A stretch of DNA of 64,000 bases from Enterococcus sp. 9D6_DIV0238. GTDB lineage: Bacteria; Bacillota; Bacilli; Lactobacillales; Enterococcaceae. A program made the translations under genes and the position numbers. Under the pieces are notes generated by a model that was not told the origin of the DNA, did not search any database, and worked only from the letters and a program-made list of their open reading frames with translations. Location of the stretch: positions 833,501-897,500 of the forward strand of contig NZ_CP147246.1 in assembly GCF_002174455.2 (NCBI RefSeq). Reading direction: 5' to 3'. This document shows positions 17,990-26,196 of this stretch, one piece after another (the first letter of the stretch is position 1; each line of letters opens with the position of its first letter).

Positions 17990-18285
17990 GAGTGAATCAC
18001 CTGCCAATCAATCGTTTCTTCATTAGCAGCTCGGTATACAGCTGCGACTGTTCTTGCTTGAATCGTACAATCCAATGCACCTTTATCAATTGCTTGAACC
18101 TTTGCGTCAGTGACGGATAAATTAGTCAAGGTTTCCTGTATTTTTTCACGAATTTGACGGCCAAATTGTTTTTCGACACTGCTGTCCAGTTCAATTAGAA
18201 TTCCGTTTCCACTATTTTTTCCAATTGTAATCATGATATCACTTGATTCAGTTGTTCCAGCAGATGCGTTTTGTTTGATTTCCAA
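17977..18285 (-). CDS. citD: Citrate lyase acyl carrier protein (gamma subunit)
   Basis: This is a 102-residue acyl carrier that holds the CoA-derived prosthetic group of citrate lyase. I prefer a TTG start at 18285: GAGGTG is correctly spaced before it, the protein then begins [16 protein letters not shown], and the modified serine becomes residue 14, as in E. coli CitD. A GTG three codons upstream would sit on the ribosome-binding site. [19 protein letters not shown] and VEKQFGRQI are also typical. The 3' end overlaps citE by 13 bases. Confidence 0.92.
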   Translation of the reverse strand: MEIKQNASAGTTESSDIMITIGKNSGNGILIELDSSVEKQFGRQIREKIQETLTNLSVTDAKVQAIDKGALDCTIQARTVAAVYRAANEETIDWQVIHSWNA

Positions 18286-18298
18286 AGTGTACACCTCA

Positions 18299-19294
18299 TT
18301 ACTTATTATTTTGTTTGGTTATTGCTTCAAAAGTTGTAGGCGGAACAAGTGCCTTGATCGCTGCATAATTTTTCTCATCCATTAAAGCACGAACTCTAGA
18401 GGCACTAATCACTTCTTCACCACTTTTTTTTCTTGGTAAAATAACTAGCTTTAGTGCAGATCCGAAGGTCTTTTTCATCGCCTGATTATAAATTTCTGTT
18501 ACTTCAGAAAATGGCTCTTCTCCAACAAATCTAGTAGAAATCGACAGAGCAGAAGCAATTTTTTCTTTAAATAACGTGGCATCCAAAACAGCCTGTACTT
18601 GTGCAATACTAGCTTTTGCCTGATCCTTCAAAAAATAAGATGGAAAGGTCGCACTGGATACCATGTACTCTCGCGTCGGTAAAACAACAACATTTTCTAA
18701 ATGCTTCGTTCCTTTTTTTACAAGTTCAAAACGTGTTTTTGCATCAAACAGCGAACGTTCCTCAGACAAAACAAAAAGATAAACCGTTTCTACACTTTTA
18801 GCAGCTTCTGTAACTAAATATAAATGACCATTTGTAAATGGATTGGCATTCATTACGATTGCTGCATTATTCTTTGTCTTTCGTTGCTGCTTTTTGAGCT
18901 CCGTCAAATAGTCATTAAAATCTGGAAAGCCTTGCTCCATAAAAACTAGATCTGACGTTGCCGCGATTTCAGTAAATCCTAAAGAATGAAACAATTGACT
19001 CGTTTTTGGCTTTGTATATAAAAAATAATGCTGATAGTCGATATCCCGCAGTCGCTCTCGTAATGCCTGAACAATCTGAGTAAGCAGGTTTTCATTTTGA
19101 TAAGAAGCGTCAATCGCCACACATTTTAAAATATTCCTAAAAATCGATCCTGTTCCAATCAGTTTTTCCTGTTCGTAGATACCAATCGTATAATCTAACT
19201 GCTCATCAGGAAATAGTCCGGCAGTTATCAAAAAATCTGCCCACTGCTGTTTGCCTAATGGATCTCGATCAAGCCAAATTCTTCTGATAGTCAT
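18299..19294 (-). CDS. citC: [Citrate (pro-3S)-lyase] ligase
   Basis: This 331-residue ligase uses ATP and acetate to acetylate the CitD prosthetic group and so switches citrate lyase on. It has an N-terminal GNAT-like half ([25 protein letters not shown] about 50-80) and a C-terminal nucleotidyltransferase half. The second half shows the family motif [16 protein letters not shown] near residue 145 (the HxGH-type NPFTNGH) and the distal SASRVRALM near 300. AGGAAGTG precedes the ATG. It lies 13 bases before citD and 13 after the small OadG-like gene. Length agrees with other CitC proteins. Confidence 0.95.
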   Translation of the reverse strand: MTIRRIWLDRDPLGKQQWADFLITAGLFPDEQLDYTIGIYEQEKLIGTGSIFRNILKCVAIDASYQNENLLTQIVQALRERLRDIDYQHYFLYTKPKTSQLFHSLGFTEIAATSDLVFMEQGFPDFNDYLTELKKQQRKTKNNAAIVMNANPFTNGHLYLVTEAAKSVETVYLFVLSEERSLFDAKTRFELVKKGTKHLENVVVLPTREYMVSSATFPSYFLKDQAKASIAQVQAVLDATLFKEKIASALSISTRFVGEEPFSEVTEIYNQAMKKTFGSALKLVILPRKKSGEEVISASRVRALMDEKNYAAIKALVPPTTFEAITKQNNK

Positions 19295-19307
19295 TATTCA
19301 TCACTTC

Positions 19308-19433
19308 CTACTTTTTTGGCGGAAATAATTTATTCAACATCGAAGACGCAAAGTAAATCACAAAAATGACAACAAACACGCCGCCCCAACCAAAAATCAG
19401 TAGCTCTAATGACTTTAGTAAATCAGCTGACAT
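19308..19433 (-). CDS. Small OadG-like single-span membrane protein (41 aa)
   Basis: This gene encodes MSADLLKSLELLIFGWGGVFVV and 19 more residues, with one transmembrane segment (about 10-32) ending in a basic tail (LFPPKK). Position between oadB and citC, size and the motif FGWGGVFVVIFVIYF resemble the membrane anchor part of OAD gamma subunits (OadG), which stabilise the alpha-beta complex. The cytoplasmic half of OadG is missing here and may be supplied by the 106-aa gene at 21511-21831. GGAGAGGAG precedes the ATG. It is well placed in the operon: 13 bases before citC and 34 after oadB. Confidence 0.75.
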   Translation of the reverse strand: MSADLLKSLELLIFGWGGVFVVIFVIYFASSMLNKLFPPKK

Positions 19434-19467
19434 AAACAAACTCCTCTCCCTTTTTTTCTATAAACCA

Positions 19468-20592
19468 CTACGCAAGCAATGCTAATAATAAGCCGCCGGC
19501 GATAACAGACGCAATTTGCCCAGATACATTTGCACCTGCTGCATGCATTAAAATAAAGTTCTGAGGATCTTCATCTGTTGCCATTTTTTGAATCACGCGA
19601 CTTGACATTGGAAATGCTGAAATACCAGCGGCACCGATCATTGGATTGATTTTTTCTTTTCTAAACAGATTCAATAATTTTGCAAATAAAACACCGCCAA
19701 CTGAATCCATCACAAAGGCCACTAAGCCAAGACCAATAACCATCAAGGTATCAACTTGTAAGAATTCCTCGTACTGCATTTTCACTGAAATCGCCAGTCC
19801 CAATACAATACTGATGATATTTACCAGCTCATTTTGCGCTGTAACAGATAAACGATCTAAAACACCACATTCACGTAGTAAATTCCCGAACATCAAGAAC
19901 CCAACTAGTGGTAGAGAAACTGGTGCTACTAAACCAGCGACGATCGTAATCACGATCGGGAATAAAATTTTCGCTGTCTGCGATACTTCACCAGCACGGT
20001 AAGTCATACGAATTTTACGTTCCTTTTTCGTTGTAACAGCTTTAATCGCTACAGGTTGAATGATTGGAACCAAGGCCATATATGAATAAGCAGCTACCAT
20101 GATTGCACCCATATATTTTGAATTCAATGTATTCGCAACAAAGATAGATGTTGGTCCATCTGCTGCTCCGATGATTCCAATAGAAGCGGCATCATTTAAA
20201 TCAAACCCTAATAGTACTGCAGCAATGATCGTAAAGAAAATCCCAAATTGAGCGGCTGCACCGAACAATAATAAAAATGGATTTTGTAATAATGGTCCGA
20301 AATCGATCATAGCGCCTATTCCGATAAATAGTAACAATGGAAATAATTCCGTTGAAATCCCCATATCAAACAACACTTGAAATGGACCAGCTTCGCCACC
20401 AGCACTTAATACCCCTGTGTTGGGAAAGTTAACTAACATCGTTCCTAATCCCATTGGTACTAGCAAGGTAGGTTCGTACTCTTTTTTGATCCCTAAGTAC
20501 ATCAAGATGCCTCCGATCAGCATCATGACAATACGACCAGGTTCCTGTCCCATCCCTACTACACCTTCAATTAATGTTTCCACAAACGTCAC
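19468..20592 (-). CDS. oadB: Oxaloacetate decarboxylase beta subunit, Na+ pump
   Basis: This 374-residue integral membrane subunit decarboxylates carboxybiotin and exports two Na+ ions. The beta-subunit family fingerprints are visible: LLFIGIGAMIDFGPLLQNP near residue 85, ASIGIIGAADGPTSIFVANTL (the conserved GAADGPT with the key aspartate) near 140, GNLLRECGVLDRL, and PMIGAAGISAFPMSSRV near 320. About nine to ten membrane segments are present, and the C-terminus is the usual MHAAGANVSGQIASVIAGG. It is shorter than the enterobacterial OadB of about 430 residues but normal for Gram-positive and methylmalonyl-CoA decarboxylase forms. It follows oadD by 34 bases. Confidence 0.95.
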   Translation of the reverse strand: MTFVETLIEGVVGMGQEPGRIVMMLIGGILMYLGIKKEYEPTLLVPMGLGTMLVNFPNTGVLSAGGEAGPFQVLFDMGISTELFPLLLFIGIGAMIDFGPLLQNPFLLLFGAAAQFGIFFTIIAAVLLGFDLNDAASIGIIGAADGPTSIFVANTLNSKYMGAIMVAAYSYMALVPIIQPVAIKAVTTKKERKIRMTYRAGEVSQTAKILFPIVITIVAGLVAPVSLPLVGFLMFGNLLRECGVLDRLSVTAQNELVNIISIVLGLAISVKMQYEEFLQVDTLMVIGLGLVAFVMDSVGGVLFAKLLNLFRKEKINPMIGAAGISAFPMSSRVIQKMATDEDPQNFILMHAAGANVSGQIASVIAGGLLLALLA

Positions 20593-20626
20593 TTCCTCTT
20601 TTAAAATTAAACTCTTTTTTCTCTAT

Positions 20627-21031
20627 TTATTTGATTGTAATCAACGGCTCTCCTGGGTTGACCATATCGCCTTGTTGAACGTGGATGCCTGTGACTGTAC
20701 CAGCTTTTCCAGCAACGATTTCGTTTTCCATTTTCATTGCTTCAAGAATCATCAGCGGTTGATTTTCCTGTACAGTATCTCCAACATTCACCAAAATTTT
20801 TAAGATCGTTCCCGGCATAGGTGATGGCATTGCATCACTGCCAGCTGGTGAACTTGTCGTTGGTGCAGTTTGCTCAGCAGGTGCGGGTGCAGGCGTTGGT
20901 GTTGCTTCTGCTACAGGCGCAGCAGCCGGAGCTGTTGGTGCAGCAACTGGCGCTTGCGGCACTCCACCAATTTCTTCCATTTCAACTAAATACTCTTTTC
21001 CATCAATAGAAATTTTAAACTTACGTAACAT
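20627..21031 (-). CDS. oadD: Biotin carboxyl carrier subunit of oxaloacetate decarboxylase
   Basis: This 134-residue carrier has an N-terminal segment (KFKISIDGKEYLVEMEEIG), a flexible Ala/Pro/Thr linker (residues about 25-66) and a C-terminal biotinyl domain. The biotinylated lysine is Lys100 in EAMKMENEI, and the PMPGTILKILVNVGD hairpin is typical. It shuttles CO2 from OadA to OadB. In enterobacteria this domain is fused to the alpha subunit; here it is a separate polypeptide, as reported for the E. faecalis four-subunit complex. AGGAGG precedes the ATG. Upstream, 480 bases with two copies of a composite repeat separate it from the likely oadH gene. Confidence 0.93.
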   Translation of the reverse strand: MLRKFKISIDGKEYLVEMEEIGGVPQAPVAAPTAPAAAPVAEATPTPAPAPAEQTAPTTSSPAGSDAMPSPMPGTILKILVNVGDTVQENQPLMILEAMKMENEIVAGKAGTVTGIHVQQGDMVNPGEPLITIK

Positions 21032-21049
21032 GTAAACTCCTCCTAATTA

Positions 21050-21475
21050 AATAAATGATCAACACTTTCTAACGAAAGTCTTGTACTGTTCATCATCAGC
21101 TCAATCTCTTTCGCTGTGATTCCCAGCAAAAGCGTAACAGGCTCATTCAGCCTTGACTGGAAAATAGGAAAAATCGATTGAGGTGCTCTTTACCTCGCTC
21201 TATTTTTATCTTTTTCCCGAAAGGCTAGCCTGTGTAGCTAGATAACAATAATGGCGGAACAAGCCGTTCAGTTTTGACAGAAAAATAGGAAAAATAAAAT
21301 GTGGTGCTTTTTGCCACAATTTATTTTTATCTTTTTTCCGAAAAACTGGCTTGTGCAGCTAGATAAAATAAATGATCAACACTTTCTAACGAAAGTCTTG
21401 TACTGTTCATCATCAGCTCAATTTCTTTCGCTGTGATTCCCAGCAAAAGCGTAACAGACTCGTTCAGCCTTGAAT
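21050..21475. repeat. Composite intergenic repeat array B inside the oad operon
   Basis: Order on the plus strand: D module (about 21051-21128), hairpin unit B1 (21129-21246), unit B2 (21253-21367), second D module (21369-21446), half unit (21447-21475). The two D copies plus flank, offset 317 bases, differ at only about three of 108 positions, so this duplication is recent. B1 closes with AACAGGCT/AGCCTGT and B2 with AACAAGCC/GGCTTGT: both strands changed together. The array lies between oadH and oadD, in the path of the operon transcript. Confidence 0.8.
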
Positions 21476-21510
21476 ATAAACCTATTTTTCAAACATCCAC
21501 ATCAGCACAA

Positions 21511-21831
21511 CTATTTTTTCTCTTGAATCGATCGAACAACAAATTGACTCTCTGGTTGGTCTGCTGAGGCAATACTAGAAGCAATCACTGAAACAAGTTC
21601 TGCCTCCGGATTTCTTTTCATGATGCGTTTGATCGTAAAACTACTATCTGGCTGATCACCAGCTGCAATAGCAGTAGCGATGACTGAAATGCGTTCATAT
21701 TCTTCACGTTCAACAGGAATATACCCCGCTATTTTTTGCCATTCAGAATCTTCTTCAATCGGTTGAATCTGATTATGCTCTGTTTTTATTTCCCCACTTT
21801 CTTTAGTAAAAAGACGGCTAAATAACCCCAT
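21511..21831 (-). CDS. oadH: Probable OadH subunit of oxaloacetate decarboxylase (duplicated OadG-tail domain)
   Basis: This 106-residue soluble protein is placed first in the leftward operon, as oadH in E. faecalis. The C-terminal half holds two tandem copies of a motif of about 30 residues: ISVIATAIAAGDQPDSSFTI and VSVIASSIASADQPESQFVV, each followed by KRIM or RSIQ. This resembles the cytoplasmic tail seen in OadG/decarboxylase gamma chains (xVIAxAIAxx..FxxRSI). I infer that it replaces that tail and works with the separate 41-aa membrane piece. The N-terminus (MGLFSRLFTKESGE) is a short amphipathic start without a span. AAAGGATG precedes the ATG. A -10-like TATAAT lies at 21866-21861. Confidence 0.65.
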   Translation of the reverse strand: MGLFSRLFTKESGEIKTEHNQIQPIEEDSEWQKIAGYIPVEREEYERISVIATAIAAGDQPDSSFTIKRIMKRNPEAELVSVIASSIASADQPESQFVVRSIQEKK

Positions 21832-22225
21832 GGATTCACATCCTTTCTGCTTATGATTTCATTATAGGTAAAATCTTCGACAAAAAAACAATATCAGTGT
21901 TTTCAAATTGTTCTTTTGTTGTTTCTTAGTAGACATTTCCGTGCAAACTTACTGGAAACATTGATATATAAGCGTTTCCAAGCATTTAATATTTTATTAA
22001 CATCTTATTAACATCTCTTTAAGAAACCGTTATCATTCCTGTTTTTTTGGTGTTCTTTTTCTCATTGCTAACTATTTATCTCAACAGACTTGCTTTACAC
22101 TAAGCTTGTTAAACGAAACAAGAAAGGGTTTTCATAATCAGTTATATTGTTATCTTATTTCAATTGCTATTCTAATTCTCTGATTGTTTCAGACAACAAT
22201 TTTATTATCAAAGGAGAGAGAAAAA
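21832..22225. promoter_or_regulatory. Divergent cit control region with two cre-like sites
   Basis: This 394-base region separates the leftward oad-cit operon from rightward citH. Two sequences resemble the CcpA operator TGWAARCGYTWNCW: TATAAGCGTTTCCA (21967-21980, 13 of 14) and AGAAACCGTTATCA (22022-22035, 12 of 14). The surrounding sequence is AT-rich with repeated TTATTAACATC, where CitO binding may be expected by analogy with E. faecalis. A leftward TATAAT lies at 21866-21861. Glucose repression is therefore likely; the CitO operators cannot be placed firmly. Confidence 0.6.
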
Positions 22226-23569
22226 ATGTTACTTACTGTTTTGTCTTACGTCATGATCATCGTCTTTATGTTTGTGATCATGAAAAAGAAAATGTCACCG
22301 TTTACAGCACTAGTTTTGATTCCACTGATCTTTGCACTGATAGCCATCTTCACTGGTGTTTCAAACAAGGGATCCATCGGAGACTTTGTAATGGAAGGAA
22401 TCAAGACAACTTCTACTACAGGTATTATGCTCTTGTTCGCGATTCTTTATTTTTCAATCATGTTGGATGCCGGTCTATTTGATCCGATCACCAAAAAGAT
22501 GATCCACATTGCCAAAGGTGATCCAATGAAAGTATTGATCGCAACTGCGGTTGTTGCTGCTGCTGTTTCTCTTAACGGAGACGGAACAACGACTACATTG
22601 ATTTGCTGTTCAGCTTTTATTCCTATTTATAAAAAACTGGACATGAAATTGATGAATTTGGGTGTTTTGGTTATTTTACAAAATACGATCATGAATTTAC
22701 TACCATGGGGCGGACCTACTGCTCGTGCAATGAGTGTTTTAAATGTTGGAGCAGAAATTTTAGCTTATCTGATTCCTGGTATGATCATTGCTCTTTTATA
22801 TGTCATCTTCATCGTTGCTCCTTCAATGGGTCGAAAAGAACGTGCCCGCTTAGGTGTCAAACAGCTAACAGATGCTGAAATCGATGAAATGACAACTGTG
22901 ACAGATGAAGAAACATTAGCGATTCGTCGTCCAAAAAATTGGCTATTCAATGCTATTATGACAATTGGCTTGATTGCTTTATTAGTAACAGATTCATTTG
23001 TTGGACTTGGTTTACCACCGTTATTCTTATTCTTGACCGGTACGGTTATTGCTTTGATGGTCAACTATCCTGTTTTAAAAGATCAGTCATCACGAATCGG
23101 GGCTAACGGCGGAGATGCTGTTCAAGTAGTTATATTAGTCTTTGCAGCTGGTGTCTTCATGGGCTTGTTCCAAGGAACTGGTATGGCAGATGCATTAGCT
23201 CAAAGTTTCACAAAAATCATTCCGGATCAATTAGCTGGCTTCTGGGGCTTAGTGATCGCTTTGATTTCAGCACCAGGTACATTCTTTATTTCAAATGATG
23301 GTTTTTACTTCGGCGTACTGCCTGTGTTAGCAGAAGCTGGACGTGCGTATGGATTTACAGATATGCAAATGGCGTTAGCATCATTGATGGGGCAAGCGTT
23401 CCACTTATTGAGTCCATTGGTTGCCTTCATTTACTTGTTGCTTCGTTTAACTGGTTTAGATATGGGACAATGGCAAAAAGAAGCAGCGAAATGGGCATTG
23501 GGAATTTTCATTATCTTTGTTGTAACAATTGTTCTAACTGGACATATGCCGTTATACATTCCTCAGTAA
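22226..23569 (+). CDS. citH: Citrate transporter, CitMHS family
   Basis: This 447-residue membrane protein imports citrate, as a metal complex in characterised CitM/CitH relatives, in symport with protons. About eleven to twelve hydrophobic segments are present. Typical stretches are AAVSLNGDGTTTTLICCSAFIP near residue 115, NLLPWGGPTARAMSVL near 155, and the C-terminal APGTFFISNDGFYFGVLPVL. I start at the ATG at 22226, five bases after AAAGGAGAGAG; a frame 14 codons longer has no ribosome-binding site. The gene faces away from the lyase operon and precedes citO by 110 bases. Confidence 0.93.
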   Translation: MLLTVLSYVMIIVFMFVIMKKKMSPFTALVLIPLIFALIAIFTGVSNKGSIGDFVMEGIKTTSTTGIMLLFAILYFSIMLDAGLFDPITKKMIHIAKGDPMKVLIATAVVAAAVSLNGDGTTTTLICCSAFIPIYKKLDMKLMNLGVLVILQNTIMNLLPWGGPTARAMSVLNVGAEILAYLIPGMIIALLYVIFIVAPSMGRKERARLGVKQLTDAEIDEMTTVTDEETLAIRRPKNWLFNAIMTIGLIALLVTDSFVGLGLPPLFLFLTGTVIALMVNYPVLKDQSSRIGANGGDAVQVVILVFAAGVFMGLFQGTGMADALAQSFTKIIPDQLAGFWGLVIALISAPGTFFISNDGFYFGVLPVLAEAGRAYGFTDMQMALASLMGQAFHLLSPLVAFIYLLLRLTGLDMGQWQKEAAKWALGIFIIFVVTIVLTGHMPLYIPQ

Positions 23570-23679
23570 GGACACTGTCATGCACAAAACTTTCTTAGAT
23601 TTCTTAGCACTTTTTAAGGAATCTAAAGGAAAAGAAGTGTATATTTTTCCTACTATATCAGCAAAAGGAGTACTGGAAA

Positions 23680-24384
23680 ATGAGTACAATATCAGAGGCT
23701 GTCGGAAAAAATCTAGATTTAAGTCTTAATGAGCCGCTAAAAGAGTTGGTTTACAAAGCATTTCGCAAAACAATCATTTTAGGAGAAATTCAAGCTGGAC
23801 AGCGGATCAACGAAAAAGAATTTTCAGAAGTCATGAATATCAGCCGCACACCGATCCGCTATGCTCTGCAAAAACTGGTTGAAGAAGATTTAGTCGATCA
23901 TGTTCCCGGTGTTGGTATCATCGTTAAAGGAATATCTATCAATGATGCACATGAAATTTATGCCATCAGAAAATCATTAGATGTATTAGCTACCTTGACT
24001 GCGATGAATGAAATGAATGAAGCGGACTTTGAAGAGTTGAGAGAATTGTTAGAGGAAACTGAACGGTTGAATGAAGCAAATGAAATCGATCAAGTGCTGC
24101 AAAAATTTTCAGACTTCAATGAATTGATCTATGAAAAAAGCCAAATGCGCCGACTCAAATCGATCGTAATGAAACTTAGAGAATATTTGATCTATTTCCG
24201 CGATATCTCTATTCGCTCAAAAGAACGTCGGGATAAAGCTTTGAAAGAACATTGGCTGATTTACTATTGTATGCTGAATCAAGAAAAAGAGCAGTTGGAA
24301 TTGCTAATTACGGAGCACCTAACCTATTCACAGTCCTTTATCATCAAAGAAATGGAAAAACATTTAAATGACTCAGATAACTAA
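23680..24384 (+). CDS. citO: GntR-family regulator of citrate metabolism
   Basis: This 234-residue transcription factor has an N-terminal winged HTH of the GntR type (residues about 20-80: LGEIQAGQRINEKEFSEVMNISRTPIRYALQKL) and a C-terminal helical FCD effector domain (EIYAIRKSLDVLA onward). In E. faecalis CitO binds citrate and activates both the transporter and the lyase operon. Here it lies between citH and citG, so the same role is a safe inference. AAGGAG precedes the ATG. Its 3' end overlaps citG by 17 bases, so the two are translationally coupled. Confidence 0.9.
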   Translation: MSTISEAVGKNLDLSLNEPLKELVYKAFRKTIILGEIQAGQRINEKEFSEVMNISRTPIRYALQKLVEEDLVDHVPGVGIIVKGISINDAHEIYAIRKSLDVLATLTAMNEMNEADFEELRELLEETERLNEANEIDQVLQKFSDFNELIYEKSQMRRLKSIVMKLREYLIYFRDISIRSKERRDKALKEHWLIYYCMLNQEKEQLELLITEHLTYSQSFIIKEMEKHLNDSDN

Positions 24385-25255
24385 GCAGGAACTCCTTAAA
24401 AAAATTAGTAATTTTGCTTTACAGTCTTTGCTTTTTGAAGCTGCTTTATATCCTAAACCTGGCCTAGTTGATCCTATCAGTTCTGGGGCTCATAAGGATA
24501 TGGATTACGGAACTTTTCTTGACAGCAGCCGAGCTCTGGCACCCTTTTTCACTGATTATCTTGAACTAGGTCTAGCACATCATGGAACACCTGAAGCTTT
24601 GTTTCAAAAGGTTCGTTCAACCGGTCAGTTGGCCGAAAAAGAGATGCTCAAAAAAACCGAAGGAGTCAATACTCATAAAGGAGCTAATTTTTCTTTCGCA
24701 TTGATTTTAGCCAGTATTGGAAAGCTGCTTCAAAAGGAACAACTGTCGCTCCCTTTTTCCGAAGCTGATACCAAAGCTATTTTTGACTATACGAAACAAA
24801 TGACAAATAAACTTGTTGCTCAAGATTTTTCAAACCTAACAAAGAAAAAGGAACTGACGAATGGTGAAAAATTATACCTCGATCATGGTTTTACCGGTAT
24901 AAGAGGCGAAGCGGCTGCTGGCTATCCTTCACTTCAGGAAACTGCTTTGCCCTTCTTGAGACAAAGACAGTCGCTAAATGATAGAAAAACATTTCTGTTT
25001 TTACTCCTGTCTTTAATGGCAAGTGTCGAGGATTCTAACTTGATCAACCGCGGAGGGATCGATGCCTGGCAGCAGGTCAAAAAAATGGCAGCACAACAGG
25101 CACGATCTCTTTCAGAAGACTCTTCTATTGATGAATTGGAGCGTAAGCTGGTCGCCTTTGATCAAGCATTGATCCGTGATCATCTGAGTCCGGGAGGCTC
25201 TGCTGATTTACTTGCATTAAGCTACTTTTTCGGTCAGCTGGAAGGACTTGTTTAA
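24368..25255 (+). CDS. citG: Triphosphoribosyl-dephospho-CoA synthase
   Basis: This 295-residue enzyme makes the precursor of the citrate lyase prosthetic group from ATP and dephospho-CoA, for CitX to attach. Motifs visible are EAALYPKPGLVD near residue 25, EGVNTHKGANFS near 98, HGFTGIRGEAAAGYP near 175, SVEDSNLINRGG and HLSPGGSADLLA at the C-terminus. In E. faecalis citG ends the lyase operon after citM; here it sits with citO on the transporter side. The ATG lies 17 bases inside citO without a strong ribosome-binding site, consistent with coupling. Confidence 0.93.
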   Translation: MTQITKQELLKKISNFALQSLLFEAALYPKPGLVDPISSGAHKDMDYGTFLDSSRALAPFFTDYLELGLAHHGTPEALFQKVRSTGQLAEKEMLKKTEGVNTHKGANFSFALILASIGKLLQKEQLSLPFSEADTKAIFDYTKQMTNKLVAQDFSNLTKKKELTNGEKLYLDHGFTGIRGEAAAGYPSLQETALPFLRQRQSLNDRKTFLFLLLSLMASVEDSNLINRGGIDAWQQVKKMAAQQARSLSEDSSIDELERKLVAFDQALIRDHLSPGGSADLLALSYFFGQLEGLV

Positions 25256-25293
25256 ACGTTAATTAGAGGCTAAGAAAAAGGCAGACACTAAAA

Positions 25294-25348
25294 AATAAAG
25301 CAGCATTCACAAAAATGAACGAATCACTTTTGTGAATGCTGCTTTATT
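25294..25348. terminator. Bidirectional terminator-like long hairpin
   Basis: A 21-bp stem starting AATAAAGCAGCATTCAC, loop of about 13 bases, ending GTGAATGCTGCTTTATT, placed between converging citG and the response regulator. It shares ATTCACAAAA and TTATTCTC elements with the palindrome at 32950-33058, so it may be a member of the same repeat family put to use as terminator. Confidence 0.75.
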
Positions 25349-25349
25349 C

Positions 25350-26087
25350 TCAAGAGTCAAAAGCTTTTGTCTCAGCCTCTTTTCCTTCTGGATTGAACAG
25401 ATAACCGATACCCCACACAGTTTGAAGATACTTCGGCTTTTTAGGATCATCTTCAATTTTATTGCGTAAATAGTTAATATACACCGTGATCAAGTTCTTA
25501 TCGATTTCACCATCATTCCATACATTAGCATAGATCTGCTCCTTACTGAACACTTGCTGGGGATTTTCCATAAAGAACAAAATCATCATGATCTCCTTAG
25601 AGGTCATATTGACTACTTCACCATTTTTACTAAATTGATATTGATGTTTATTGAAGGAAAAAATACCTTCCGTCAACGTTGCTTCTTCACTATGTTCTCT
25701 TAGCGTCAGTAATTGCTCCGTTCGATTCAATGTGCTAATAACTTGAGCTCTCAACACATTTGGTGCAAACGGCTTTGAAAGGTAGACATCGCCTCCAGAT
25801 TCTAAGCCGCTGATAATATCTTGTTCGCTTTTCTTCCCGCTGACAAAAATGATCGGTGTCAACGGTTGATGCTCTCGAATCAATTGAGCTAAATGATAGC
25901 CATCATTTTCGTGCTCCAAACTAACATCTAAAAGAAACAACTGGAAATCGACCCGCTTCATGATCTCGATAGTTTTTTCGATCGTATCACTTTGATAAAC
26001 CAGTAATCCCGTCGACTGTAGTGATTTCCAGATCAAACGGCGAATTGCCGGATCATCATCGACCACTAAGATTTTTTCGTTTCGCAC
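25350..26087 (-). CDS. Response regulator, OmpR/PhoB type
   Basis: This protein of about 245 residues has an N-terminal receiver (KILVVDDDPAIRRLI; phospho-acceptor Asp in QLFLLDVSLE; conserved Lys in VYLSKPFAP) and a C-terminal winged-helix DNA-binding domain (MTSKEIMMILFFMENPQQVFSKEQI; WGIGYLF). It pairs with the histidine kinase that starts about 110 bases away in the opposite direction. The start is uncertain: a GTG at 26087 has GGGGTG upstream, while an ATG at 26108 gives seven more residues. The target genes are unknown; the neighbouring cit locus is a candidate only by position. Confidence 0.88.
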   Translation of the reverse strand: MRNEKILVVDDDPAIRRLIWKSLQSTGLLVYQSDTIEKTIEIMKRVDFQLFLLDVSLEHENDGYHLAQLIREHQPLTPIIFVSGKKSEQDIISGLESGGDVYLSKPFAPNVLRAQVISTLNRTEQLLTLREHSEEATLTEGIFSFNKHQYQFSKNGEVVNMTSKEIMMILFFMENPQQVFSKEQIYANVWNDGEIDKNLITVYINYLRNKIEDDPKKPKYLQTVWGIGYLFNPEGKEAETKAFDS

Positions 26088-26196
26088 GATATACACCCCA
26101 TTGTCCATTTTACATACCTATACAATAGCCGAATTGTCTTCAAATTTCAACTTGAACTTGTTATGATATGAACATACTATGAAAGGAGTTATCCAA

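Noticed and set aside
19308..19433. Non-coding gap between oadB and citC
   Set aside because: Rejected as non-coding: a 41-codon frame with GGAGAGGAG, operon spacing and an OadG-like membrane segment makes a small gene more likely.
20821..21009. Rightward Gln/Leu-rich frame opposite oadD, and similar ones opposite pdhC
   Set aside because: These are antisense shadows of Ala/Pro linkers rich in GCT/CCA codons.
25294..25385. Riboswitch candidate before citG or the response regulator
   Set aside because: It lies between converging gene ends, so it cannot lead a transcript; a terminator or repeat is the simpler reading.
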